NCBI GenBank assembly: GCA_023426245.1
Contig: JAFABB010000027.1
Location: 1 to 64,000 of the forward strand
Length of the DNA stretch: 64,000 nt
DNA from: Bacillota bacterium
GTDB taxonomy: Bacteria > Bacillota > UBA4882 > UBA8346
Direction: 5' to 3'
The notes under the pieces are model-generated. The model was not told the origin of the DNA and ran no database searches. It was given only the letters and a program-made list of their open reading frames with translations. Of this stretch, positions 31,840 to 40,256 are shown in pieces. A program made the translations under genes and the position numbers. The stretch's first letter is position 1, and every line of letters begins with the position of its first letter.

Positions 31840-32841
31840 GTGGCAGGATACCATTCTTTTTATAAAGATATCCCGGCGCTGACTTTGGAAAGCGATCAAC
31901 TGGCCGCCGTATTTTTACCTGAAATCGGCAGCAAGATGGCTTCTTTGACCGATAAAGCCTCGGCCCATGAGTACTTATGGCAAGAACCCACCCTTGAGTG
32001 CAGCCGGCCGGAATACGGCACTCCCTTCGATGCCTGGGATATATACGGCTTCGATGAAATGTTTCCCACCATCTCGGCTTGTTATTATCACAAAAAACCC
32101 TGGCAGGGAACGGGCTTGCCCGATCATGGGGAGGTCTGGTCTTTGCCTTGGGAATATGAGTTGCAAGACAGGAAGATCCATTTTTGGGTTTCGGGAATCC
32201 GGCTCCCTTATAGGCTTGATAAGTGGGTTTATTTCAGTGCGTCTCATATCCTTCGTTTTGAATATCAAGTCACCAACCATACTCCCTTTGAACAGGATTT
32301 TATTTGGGCCGCCCATCCGCTGCTGAATATGGTTCCCGGAATGAAAATTTTATTGCCACCGGAGGTAAAACGAGTGGTCAATGTTTTAAGCGGTGGAAAA
32401 CGGCTTGGCGGGTATCAGCAGATTCATTCCTGGCCTAAGACCGTTACTCCGGAGGGAATGGAGTATCCAATCGACACCATTTATCCCCGGAGCTCGCTCT
32501 TTGAGAAATATTACGTTCAAGATCCTTTGAGGGAGGGATGGGCCGCCTTGTATCAACCCCGGACCAGGGAAGTCATTGTCTTATCCTTTCCGGTGAAAGA
32601 AGTGCCCTACCTGGGGATTTGGATTAATGAAGGCGGGTTTGCCAATCAATATAATGCCGCCTTGGAGCCTTGCACCGGCGCCTTTGACCGGGTGGATTTA
32701 GCAGCCTTGCATGAAAAGGTGGGAATCATGAAGGCAAAATCCCAATGTAGATGGTATCTGAATGTAACGGTTCAAAAAATTAGAGACGGAAACGGGTGGG
32801 GAAATCTCCATGTCCAGGAGGACGGGCGGATTAGTTTTTAG
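31840..32841 (+). CDS. Galactose-mutarotase-fold protein (aldose-epimerase-like)
   Basis: A 333-residue protein of the beta-sandwich mutarotase superfamily. Typical stretches are VFLPEIGSKMASL near the start, FDAWDIYGFDEMFPTI, GLPDHGEVWSLPWEYE with a probable catalytic-type His, RFEYQVTNHTPFEQDFIWAAHPLLNM, and the end EPCTGAFDRVDLA. The start is taken as GTG at 31840 behind GAGGAGG; an in-frame ATG at 31750 would overlap the chemoreceptor gene and lacks such a site. It probably interconverts sugar anomers or acts on a related saccharide. It echoes the DUF5107 domain upstream, so both may act on the transported sugar. Confidence 0.78.
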   Translation: MAGYHSFYKDIPALTLESDQLAAVFLPEIGSKMASLTDKASAHEYLWQEPTLECSRPEYGTPFDAWDIYGFDEMFPTISACYYHKKPWQGTGLPDHGEVWSLPWEYELQDRKIHFWVSGIRLPYRLDKWVYFSASHILRFEYQVTNHTPFEQDFIWAAHPLLNMVPGMKILLPPEVKRVVNVLSGGKRLGGYQQIHSWPKTVTPEGMEYPIDTIYPRSSLFEKYYVQDPLREGWAALYQPRTREVIVLSFPVKEVPYLGIWINEGGFANQYNAALEPCTGAFDRVDLAALHEKVGIMKAKSQCRWYLNVTVQKIRDGNGWGNLHVQEDGRISF

Positions 32842-33050
32842 ACTGAGGATGATTGGTTTTACGGATTTGCTTTTCGGAAACGGCCGATGAAATTTTGGGA
32901 ACCGGAGATGAGATTGTAGAACAGTTAAAAGTTTTGGGTAGGGAAGAAGAAAGGGTCCGCTTCTCTCAAACAAACTCTATTATTTTTGGCGAATTCTTAC
33001 GATAATTAAGAAAGAAGGCGAAATGCATTATAACTTGAGGAGTGCTAAAA

Positions 33051-35210
33051 ATGAAACTGTTCAACATGCTTATGGAGAAGTTGCGCTTGCAGGGACTTAA
33101 TTTCACCAAAAAACTTTCCATCCGGAACAAATTATTGTTTTTCTTTCTGCTTGTTTCATTGGTGCCACTTATCATAACGGGAATTATTTCTTACACCAGC
33201 TCAAGGATAGCCATGACCAAAAAAATCAGTCAATATTCCCTTGAAAGCCTTTCAATGTCTTCGCAAATACTGGATGAGAAATTTAAACAATATGAGAAAA
33301 TTTCTTCCCAGATCAATGCCAATCCCGAATTAAACAGGGAATTTAAAAATTATGTCAGCGCCGGGGAGACGGAAGCCTTAGCCCAGGAACAAAGGATTAA
33401 GAATTTTTTAAAAACATATCTGCTGGATGATTCCAACATTTCGGCCTTTATTTTTACGGACGCCCGGAGTCTTCAAAATCATTCCCGTATTTTTTACCAG
33501 CGTGGATCTGTGGCCGAAAGCTGGGATAACAGCTACAAGCAATTTGCAAATTCATTAAACCCGGGACTTTATCTCGACAAGGTTTGGATGGCGGTTGTCG
33601 TTAAAAATGGCAAAGTGACCGAAAACAATATCGTCTTGGCTAAGAACATTGATGATATCGATACGGGTGAACCTTTGGGTACTTTCGCCATATCGATTAA
33701 AGAATCCGGTGTTTCTCAATATACCAACTTCATGGATATGAAAACCTTGGTTGATTCTAAGTTTACCCCCGATTCTCTTTCTCATTATACGATAATCGTC
33801 GATGATAAAGGTGTTATCGCATCCACCCCCTTCAAATCGGATATCGGCCGGAATATTTCGGAGGTTATGAAAAACAGCGGGAACCTGCAACCGGTTTTGC
33901 AAGGCGCCAAGAACCAGGATAGTTTTTTTGGAGCCATTCATGGAGTACCGGTTTTAATTTCCGGTGAATATATGAAACTTAACCGCTGGTGCATTTTAAG
34001 CATTGCCCCCACCCATATTCTTTTCTCTGAAGCCCGCCTCACCGGAGTAGTAATCTTCATATTGAGCATCATTTTTGGAACACTCGCCATTATTATTTCG
34101 ATTTATGTAGCGCTTCTGATCTCAAGGCCCATCCGTTCGGTTGTGAATGCCATGAAACAGGCGGAAAATGGCAAGCTGACGGTTCGGGTCACATTGCAAA
34201 GTCAAGATGAACTGGGTTATCTGGGGACCCGCTTTAACGGGATGCTTGAACAAATTAACGGACTATTGGCGGATACAAAGAGAACAGCAACAGAGCTGCA
34301 AAAACAGAGTATTGCATTAAAGGATAGTTCTCACCAATCCGCCCAAGCTGCTGAAAGTGTAGCCCAAGCGATGAATGAGATTACCCGCGGCTCAATGGAA
34401 CAGACCAATGAAGCGGAGAACTCATCCCGACAAATGACGAGTCTTGCCGCACAAATCGACCATGTCGTGGCCCAATCGTCGGAGGTTGAGCAGATCACTG
34501 CGAATACCAAGGAATTAAGCTTTAAGTCCAAAGAGGCGGTGCAGCAATTAATTGAAAAAACGACGGAAACCGATCAAATCACCAATGCCATCGTAAGTGA
34601 CATTAGCGAACTCGATAACAGCGCAACGGAAATAAGCGATATTATTCAGGTTATTAACGGAGTTGCCGAACAGACTAACCTTTTGGCATTGAATGCTGCC
34701 ATTGAGGCGGCCAGAGCCGGAGAAGCGGGCCGGGGTTTTGCTGTTGTCGCCGACGAAGTGAATAAATTGGCGATTCAATCCCGCGAATCCACAACCAGTA
34801 TCAATAATATTTTAAAAAAAATCCAGGAAAAGACGGTAGCTTCCACCCAAACAGTGAATAAGGCGCACCAAATTGTACTTGAACAGATTCAAGCCGTTCA
34901 TTCCGCCCAAAATTCATTTGATGAGATCATCCATGCCATGGATAATGCGGTTAATAAAATCATGAGTATGAATTCATTGATAACCAAGATTAATGATGCC
35001 AAAGAGCAGACACTCCATTCGATTGTTGCGATCAGTGCTATATCCGAAGAAACCGCCGCTGCTACCGAAGAAATTTCCGCCTCGTCAGAGGAACAAACCG
35101 CCATTGCCGATCAAGTCAACGCTTTTGCAACCCAAATGCAGACAATGGCAAGAGAACTCATGGAAGTTATCTCCAAATTTGAAGTTGTGGAAAATAATTC
35201 GGCTGCCTAA
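33051..35210 (+). CDS. Methyl-accepting chemotaxis protein (copy 2)
   Basis: A 719-residue chemoreceptor, collinear with copy 1 along its whole length: TM1 LLFFFLLVSLVPLIITG, external Cache-type sensor, TM2 VVIFILSIIFGTLAIIISIYV, HAMP, and the signalling tip EQTNLLALNAAIEAARAGEAGRGFAVVADEV. The cytoplasmic parts are nearly identical, while the sensor differs more (for example GVSQYTNFMDMKTLVDSKF against GMAQYTNFTEMNTTVNMEL). This indicates tandem duplication and ligand divergence. ATG at 33051 after GAGGAG is preferred over a GTG three codons upstream. The preceding 200 bp hold no gene. Confidence 0.93.
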   Translation: MKLFNMLMEKLRLQGLNFTKKLSIRNKLLFFFLLVSLVPLIITGIISYTSSRIAMTKKISQYSLESLSMSSQILDEKFKQYEKISSQINANPELNREFKNYVSAGETEALAQEQRIKNFLKTYLLDDSNISAFIFTDARSLQNHSRIFYQRGSVAESWDNSYKQFANSLNPGLYLDKVWMAVVVKNGKVTENNIVLAKNIDDIDTGEPLGTFAISIKESGVSQYTNFMDMKTLVDSKFTPDSLSHYTIIVDDKGVIASTPFKSDIGRNISEVMKNSGNLQPVLQGAKNQDSFFGAIHGVPVLISGEYMKLNRWCILSIAPTHILFSEARLTGVVIFILSIIFGTLAIIISIYVALLISRPIRSVVNAMKQAENGKLTVRVTLQSQDELGYLGTRFNGMLEQINGLLADTKRTATELQKQSIALKDSSHQSAQAAESVAQAMNEITRGSMEQTNEAENSSRQMTSLAAQIDHVVAQSSEVEQITANTKELSFKSKEAVQQLIEKTTETDQITNAIVSDISELDNSATEISDIIQVINGVAEQTNLLALNAAIEAARAGEAGRGFAVVADEVNKLAIQSRESTTSINNILKKIQEKTVASTQTVNKAHQIVLEQIQAVHSAQNSFDEIIHAMDNAVNKIMSMNSLITKINDAKEQTLHSIVAISAISEETAAATEEISASSEEQTAIADQVNAFATQMQTMARELMEVISKFEVVENNSAA

Positions 35211-35325
35211 AACATGAAATCTCTGCAGAAATTATTTAAGCCTTCCTTCGAAAATAATGGCGGAAAAAAGGGAAAAATGTTTTGGAAGCGAAATAATTGG
35301 AAATAAAGTTTTATATGCATGGATA

Positions 35326-35345
35326 CGTGCATGGGAGCATGCACG
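35326..35345. promoter_or_regulatory. Perfect 8-bp inverted repeat before acetyltransferase
   Basis: CGTGCATG (35326-35333), a 4-nt GGAG loop and CATGCACG (35338-35345) form a perfect palindrome six bases before the TTGGAGG ribosome site of the next gene. No T-run follows. It could be an operator or a 5'-UTR hairpin that affects translation. It lies inside a possible N-terminal extension of the next gene that I rejected. Confidence 0.5.
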
Positions 35346-35365
35346 AGTTATTGGAGGATCGCCCC

Positions 35366-36106
35366 ATGAGAACATCATATATTGATCCCAGTGCTGATAT
35401 TAGTATGGATACGGAGATTGGCGAATTTGTGGTCATTGAAGCGCAGGTTAAAATCGGCTCCGGTTGCCGGATTGGCCATCATGCAATCATCCATGGAGGT
35501 AGCGAAATCGGTGCCAATACCGTAATCGGCGATCATGCCGTACTGGGTAAGAAGCCGCAGCTTGCCAAGACCAGCACCACAGAGCCTAAAACCCTGGAGC
35601 CCTTACGGGTTGGTCCCAATTGTCAGATTGGCACCGGGGCGATTTTGTATGCCGGGACGACTGTCGAAGGGGATACTACAGTTGCTGATCTGGCTTCGGT
35701 ACGCGAAAACTGCCGGATTGGCAAGGCGGTTCTGATAGGCCGCGGCGTTGCAGTGGAAAATAACACATCGATCGGGGATTTTACCAAGATTCAAACCAAT
35801 GCCTATATTACCGCTTCCATGGAAATCGCGGATCATGTTTTTATCGCTCCGATGGTTACAACGACCAATGATAATTTTATGGGGCGGACCGAAAAACGTT
35901 TTACGCTTCGAAAAGGAGCAACGATAAAGCGGGGCGCCCGGGTGGGGGGTAATGCCATTTTATTGCCCGGCATTACGGTTGCGGAGGAGAGTTTTGTGGC
36001 TGCAGGGTCAATCGTTACCAAAGATACTGCTCCCAAACAAGTCGTAAAGGGTGTTCCGGCCAGACCTGTACGACCGGTGCCCGAGGATGAATTGTTGCCG
36101 GAATAA
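35366..36106 (+). CDS. Left-handed beta-helix N-acetyltransferase (WbpD candidate)
   Basis: A 246-residue hexapeptide-repeat acyltransferase. Isoleucine-patch repeats run through most of the protein (IGEFVVIEAQVKIGSGCRIG, IGANTVIGDHAVLG, IGPNCQIG-like turns). The C-terminal half, VFIAPMVTTTNDNF followed by LRKGATIKRGARVGGNAIL and VAAGSIVTKD, resembles WbpD, which acetylates the 3-amino group of UDP-GlcNAc3NA. ATG at 35366 with TTGGAGG is preferred over a TTG at 35297. It opens the glycan cluster, and the other Wbp-route enzymes lie nearby. The exact acceptor is inferred. Confidence 0.75.
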   Translation: MRTSYIDPSADISMDTEIGEFVVIEAQVKIGSGCRIGHHAIIHGGSEIGANTVIGDHAVLGKKPQLAKTSTTEPKTLEPLRVGPNCQIGTGAILYAGTTVEGDTTVADLASVRENCRIGKAVLIGRGVAVENNTSIGDFTKIQTNAYITASMEIADHVFIAPMVTTTNDNFMGRTEKRFTLRKGATIKRGARVGGNAILLPGITVAEESFVAAGSIVTKDTAPKQVVKGVPARPVRPVPEDELLPE

Positions 36107-36132
36107 ACCATTTTTTATAGGGGCTGTGTAGC

Positions 36133-36717
36133 ATGGGCTTCATTCCAAAAATTATCCGAAGCTTCATTCATTTTTTTGATTTTTTGTTACTTCGGTTCTG
36201 GTTATTCCGTTTCGGGATCGGCTATAAGATGTGGGGAAGCGATTACCGGATCCGTCAAGTAAAAAAGGCCCCGGCCCGTTATTTGAAAGCTATTTTACGG
36301 AGTCTTGGCGCGGGAATTGATGATTCGGTGACTTTCAAAACCGGTCTTTTATTGGATAACATCGATTCTGGTTTAAACAGGCTTTATATTGGCGAAAAAG
36401 CCTATATCGGGCCGGGAGTTTTTATGGATTTGGCGGAATCAATAACCATTGGAAAGCAAGCGGTAATAGCGCCTCAAGTCATGTTGTTAACTCACGGGGA
36501 TGTAGGAGAGCGGACGCTCGCCAAGATGGTGCAAAGGAAAGCTAGCCCGGTATCTTTAGATGAAGGTTGCTGGATTGGAGCCCGGGCCGTTATTTTGCCG
36601 GGAATAACCGTTGGAAAACAGGCGGTTGTTGGAGCGGGAGCCGTGGTTACCGCCGATGTCGCCGATTTTACAATCGTTGCAGGAGTGCCGGCCCGTGTCA
36701 TACGAAGGCTGAAGTGA
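36133..36717 (+). CDS. Putative sugar O-acetyltransferase (hexapeptide family)
   Basis: A 194-residue acyltransferase. A hydrophobic N-terminus (IRSFIHFFDFLLLRFWLFRF) may lie on the membrane. From about 90 on, hexapeptide repeats of the maltose/WbbJ acetyltransferase type are visible (IGEKAYIGPGVFMDLAES, IGKQAVIAPQVMLLTHGD, GCWIGARAVILPGITVG, VVGAGAVVTADV, AGVPARVIRRL). It probably O-acetylates a sugar of the surface glycan. It lies 26 bp after the first acetyltransferase and 13 bp before the flippase, so all three are likely co-transcribed. Confidence 0.82.
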   Translation: MGFIPKIIRSFIHFFDFLLLRFWLFRFGIGYKMWGSDYRIRQVKKAPARYLKAILRSLGAGIDDSVTFKTGLLLDNIDSGLNRLYIGEKAYIGPGVFMDLAESITIGKQAVIAPQVMLLTHGDVGERTLAKMVQRKASPVSLDEGCWIGARAVILPGITVGKQAVVGAGAVVTADVADFTIVAGVPARVIRRLK

Positions 36718-36730
36718 AAGAAGAGACTTT

Positions 36731-38035
36731 ATGAGCATAGCCACCAATAGTTTACGCACGTACGTTTTTCGGATTGCAACCGGGATATCCGGAATTTTAA
36801 TTGGAATACTCATTGCCAGATTCCTGGGACCGGCCGGTAAAGGCTATTATTCAGGTGTTTTTTTATTTTATAATACTTTTACCATGGTCGCCGGTACTTT
36901 AGGTCCGGCTATCACTTATCAAATAAGCCGTTTGAAAACTTCGCCCCGGACAGTTTTCCTGACCGCCTCGTCATACAGTATCGCCGCCGGGATATTGGCA
37001 ATTGCCGGCTTTTGGGTTTTTACCCTGCTCAAACCCGGCCTTCATCCGGGAATGATTTGGCTGGTGGTTTCTGTAACCCCGTTAACGCTGATAGTAACGA
37101 ATTTGAACGGATTATTCCAAGGGCTCAACCGGATTACCACCCTAAATTGGATCGGGATAGCCGCCGGATTTTTGCAGCTGGTTTTACTTTGTATCGGTTT
37201 TCTAGGATTTCAAATTAATGTCCATAGCGCCATAGTCTTTTGGTTGATTGGCCAGTTAACAACGTTTATAGCCGGTTTATGGGTGAGCCGTGAGTATTGG
37301 TGGCCGCTGCATTTGCGTGAGGCAAGTTTCCCCTTGCTGAAAGAGTTACTGACCTTTGGCGGGCAGATTAGTCTCGGCAGTTTGGTTGGAATTTTAAATT
37401 CGCGGATCGATTCTTTTTTAGTACTGGCTTTTTTAAAGACCAAACAATATGGATTATACTCTGTGGCGGTCAATGCCGCCGAGTTGCTCTGGTACGCTTC
37501 CGGAGCTATTTCGGTTGCGATATGCGCCCATGTCGGTTCGGCCTCCCTGCAACGTGCCGGACAATTGACTGCCAAAGCCGTTAGGCATACACTGCTGATC
37601 AATATACCCCTAACCGCTTTGATGTGGAGCGTATCCTGGTTAATCCCTTTCGTTTACGGCGAAAGATTTACAACGGCTATGCTGCCGTACCGGGTGATGC
37701 TGCCGGGAATGTTGGCTTATAGTATCGCCAGTATTTTTTCCACCTATTTCACAAATCAGCTTGGCAAACCTAAATTTCCCCTGTTGATATCCTCCCTATC
37801 GATGGTAATCGATTTCGGGGTCAGTTTATTTTTGGTTCCGAGGTGGGGACTAGTTGGCGGGGCTTTGGCGAATTCCTTATCGTATATCATTTCCATCAGC
37901 CTGTTAATCGTTATTTTTTGTAAAAAGTCCGGAATTTCAGTGGTGGAACTCTTTCGAATTACCCAAGAGGATATCGCCGATTATAAAATCTTATGGAATA
38001 CTATCCGTCATTCTTTGAGCAGAAAGTTCAGGTGA
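36731..38035 (+). CDS. wzx: Polysaccharide flippase (Wzx/PST family)
   Basis: A 434-residue integral membrane protein with about twelve hydrophobic helices (IATGISGILIGILIARFLG, VFLFYNTFTMVAGTLGPAI-like segment, AGILAIAGFWVFTLL and so on). FLGPAGKGYYSGVFLFY near the first helix is characteristic of the polysaccharide-export MATE/PST superfamily. It would move lipid-linked oligosaccharide across the membrane. No Wzy-type polymerase is recognised nearby. The next gene overlaps its 3' end or starts just after it. Confidence 0.88.
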   Translation: MSIATNSLRTYVFRIATGISGILIGILIARFLGPAGKGYYSGVFLFYNTFTMVAGTLGPAITYQISRLKTSPRTVFLTASSYSIAAGILAIAGFWVFTLLKPGLHPGMIWLVVSVTPLTLIVTNLNGLFQGLNRITTLNWIGIAAGFLQLVLLCIGFLGFQINVHSAIVFWLIGQLTTFIAGLWVSREYWWPLHLREASFPLLKELLTFGGQISLGSLVGILNSRIDSFLVLAFLKTKQYGLYSVAVNAAELLWYASGAISVAICAHVGSASLQRAGQLTAKAVRHTLLINIPLTALMWSVSWLIPFVYGERFTTAMLPYRVMLPGMLAYSIASIFSTYFTNQLGKPKFPLLISSLSMVIDFGVSLFLVPRWGLVGGALANSLSYIISISLLIVIFCKKSGISVVELFRITQEDIADYKILWNTIRHSLSRKFR

Positions 38036-38040
38036 GAGTC

Positions 38041-38961
38041 GTGAGAAAGCGGGACGATAAAAAAACACGGCGAATTTTGATTATCGGTTACCCCTATTTT
38101 GTGGGCAGGATCATAGAACTGGCTAAGGGTTCAGATTATCAACTTTTTACGATGCCTAAAAGTAAATTGCAACAATGGTTAACTTTACTGCGGGTGAATG
38201 CCATTTATCTGGTGGGAGGCGATTTGCGTTCCAACCGTTTTTATACTGCAGCAGTCCTTTTGGGGAAAAAAGTGATCATGCATTGGGTTGGTTCTGATAT
38301 TCTGGAAATGAAGGATTGGCTGAGAAAAGGACACCGCTTCAGTCCAATACTGCTTCGCCATTCTAATCACTGGGCTGAAGTGGATTGGACCGCCGGGGAA
38401 TTGCAGGAACTTGGTATTAAGGCTCAAGTTGTGCCCCTGACACCGGCTACCTTTCCGGATCAAGTCAAGGAACTCCCTGCAAAGTTCGTAGTGTTATGTT
38501 ATTTGCCGCCAGAGCGGGAGGCTTTTTATGGCGGCGCGGAAATTATTCAACTTGCCAGACAGTTCCCGGAGATTGTATTTTTAGCTGTGGCCGCTTCACC
38601 AACCGTTTCTCATCCCAATTGGCCGGAAAACATCATTCCGGTCGGGTGGGTGGACGACATGGAGGAATTATACCCGGAGATTACGCTGCTGGTCCGTTTT
38701 ACCGAACATGACGGATTGTCGTTTATGGTTTTAGAGGCGCTTGCCCATGGAAGGTACGTTATTTGGAGTTATCCCTTTGAAGGGGTTAGAAAAGCTACGG
38801 ATTATGCACAGTTGATGGGAGGAATTTGTGAGTTATACCAGGATTTTCAAGCCGGGAAATTATCTTTGAATCAAACAGGCCGCTCTTTTGTATCCCAACA
38901 TTACCTGCCGGAGACTGTTTGGCAGCAGATTTATCAGGGTATAGAAGGGGTTTTATCATAA
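38041..38961 (+). CDS. Glycosyltransferase-like protein
   Basis: A 306-residue GT-B-type protein. RRILIIGYPYFVGRIIELA opens an N-terminal Rossmann domain, and the C-terminal nucleotide-sugar-binding domain includes IIPVGWVDDMEELYPEITLLVRFTEHDGLSFMVLEALAHG, a GT4-like EALAxG pattern. The motif HWVGSD in the middle suggests a link to family members annotated as capsular glycosyltransferases. The start is uncertain: GTG at 38041 behind AGGTGAG is chosen, but GTG at 38032 or ATG at 37993 (overlapping the flippase) are possible. Sugar specificity cannot be told. Confidence 0.7.
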   Translation: MRKRDDKKTRRILIIGYPYFVGRIIELAKGSDYQLFTMPKSKLQQWLTLLRVNAIYLVGGDLRSNRFYTAAVLLGKKVIMHWVGSDILEMKDWLRKGHRFSPILLRHSNHWAEVDWTAGELQELGIKAQVVPLTPATFPDQVKELPAKFVVLCYLPPEREAFYGGAEIIQLARQFPEIVFLAVAASPTVSHPNWPENIIPVGWVDDMEELYPEITLLVRFTEHDGLSFMVLEALAHGRYVIWSYPFEGVRKATDYAQLMGGICELYQDFQAGKLSLNQTGRSFVSQHYLPETVWQQIYQGIEGVLS

Positions 38962-40227
38962 ATGGACAGGCAATCCAAACAAGTATTAATGATAGCCTAT
39001 TATTTCCCGCCTCTGGGAGGAGCGGGAGTTCAGCGCTCCGCCAAATTTGCCAAATATTTGGCCCGCCTGGGATGGCAGGTTAAGGTGGTTTCAGTGGTTC
39101 CTCCGCCCTTCGAAGCGGTCGACCCTTCACTGGAATGTGAGATTCAGGCTCCGAACATAACGGTAGAACCAGTTCCCTACCGGCCAAAGTTTAGAAGATT
39201 TGACTGTATACCGGGCCTTTGGCGGGTGAGGAGTTATCTGGATGAATGGTTTTCTTTTCCCGATCGGATGCAAGGCTGGTTAAACCCGGCTTTGGCTGCG
39301 GCTTCCCAAATTTGCCTTGATAATCCCGGTGTGATTGTTTTTTCGACTTCTGCTCCCTATACGGCTCATTTAATCGCCAGGGAATTAAAAAGAAGATACG
39401 GCTTGCCTTGGGTTGCCGATTTCCGGGATGAATGGAGCCAAAACCCTTATTTACGCACAGCCACTCCATATCATTTCCTGTGCCATCAAAGAGCGGAGCG
39501 AACGGTTCTTGATGAAGCCGATGCAGTAATCTCGGTGACTGAAACGATAACCCAAGGATTACGAAGAATTGCTCCGGAATCGGAGGCGGTCTTTCACACG
39601 ATTCCCAATGGTTTTGATCCGGAGGATTTTTCCCTGATTCGTGACTCGGATTCAACCGGGGTCGATGATCAACGGTGGAAGTTGACCCATGTCGGTACTT
39701 TGAACAAGGCCCGGGCAGAATTATTGTTGCCCTTGGTTCAAACTTTGCAACAGTTGGATGCCCGTGGGGCGATTCCGTTATCATCAGTTAGACTGCAATT
39801 CATTGGGGCAGGCACCTGGAAGAACCCGGAATGGAGTGGCCTGGTTTGGATCGAGACCCATAATTACTTACCGCACCGGGAAGCCCTTAAAGCAATGGAC
39901 CAGGCCGATATGGCAATATTGGCGGAGTCCAACCCGGCAGCCTTTACCGGAAAGATTTTCGAATATCTTGGGCTTCAAAAACCCATTTTGGGTTTGGTTC
40001 ATCCGCAAAGTCCGGCGGCGGAGTTGATAAGGGAAGCGGAAGCGGGTTTTGTGGTTGGCCTGGAAGGGGGCCCTGAACTTGAGGAGGCCTTAATGAAAGC
40101 CTATCAAAGTTGGCAAAAAAGTATCCTGCCGGCTCCACCTAACCCGGAAGTAATCGCCCGTTTCAACCGGGAGCGTCAGGCCGAAACTTTGGCCCAAATC
40201 ATGGGGAAAATCCGGGCCAAAAACTGA
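38962..40227 (+). CDS. GT4-family glycosyltransferase
   Basis: A 421-residue glycosyltransferase. The N-terminal acceptor domain starts VLMIAYYFPPLGGAGVQRSA, followed by a YxARxLKRRYGLPWVADFRDEWSQNP segment typical of the WcaL/WbuB-related group. The C-terminal donor domain includes HVGTLNKARAELLLPL and AAFTGKIFEYLGLQKPILGL, where the conserved glutamate of the donor site is visible. The ATG directly follows the stop of the preceding gene. It belongs to a run of six transferases that build one repeat unit. Donor and linkage are unknown. Confidence 0.85.
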   Translation: MDRQSKQVLMIAYYFPPLGGAGVQRSAKFAKYLARLGWQVKVVSVVPPPFEAVDPSLECEIQAPNITVEPVPYRPKFRRFDCIPGLWRVRSYLDEWFSFPDRMQGWLNPALAAASQICLDNPGVIVFSTSAPYTAHLIARELKRRYGLPWVADFRDEWSQNPYLRTATPYHFLCHQRAERTVLDEADAVISVTETITQGLRRIAPESEAVFHTIPNGFDPEDFSLIRDSDSTGVDDQRWKLTHVGTLNKARAELLLPLVQTLQQLDARGAIPLSSVRLQFIGAGTWKNPEWSGLVWIETHNYLPHREALKAMDQADMAILAESNPAAFTGKIFEYLGLQKPILGLVHPQSPAAELIREAEAGFVVGLEGGPELEEALMKAYQSWQKSILPAPPNPEVIARFNRERQAETLAQIMGKIRAKN

Positions 40228-40256
40228 AGAATACAGAACAACTTGGAGATAACAAA

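Noticed and set aside
35297..35365. N-terminal extension of the acetyltransferase from a TTG
   Set aside because: It crosses a perfect palindrome and has no ribosome site; the ATG at 35366 has TTGGAGG and fits the family start.
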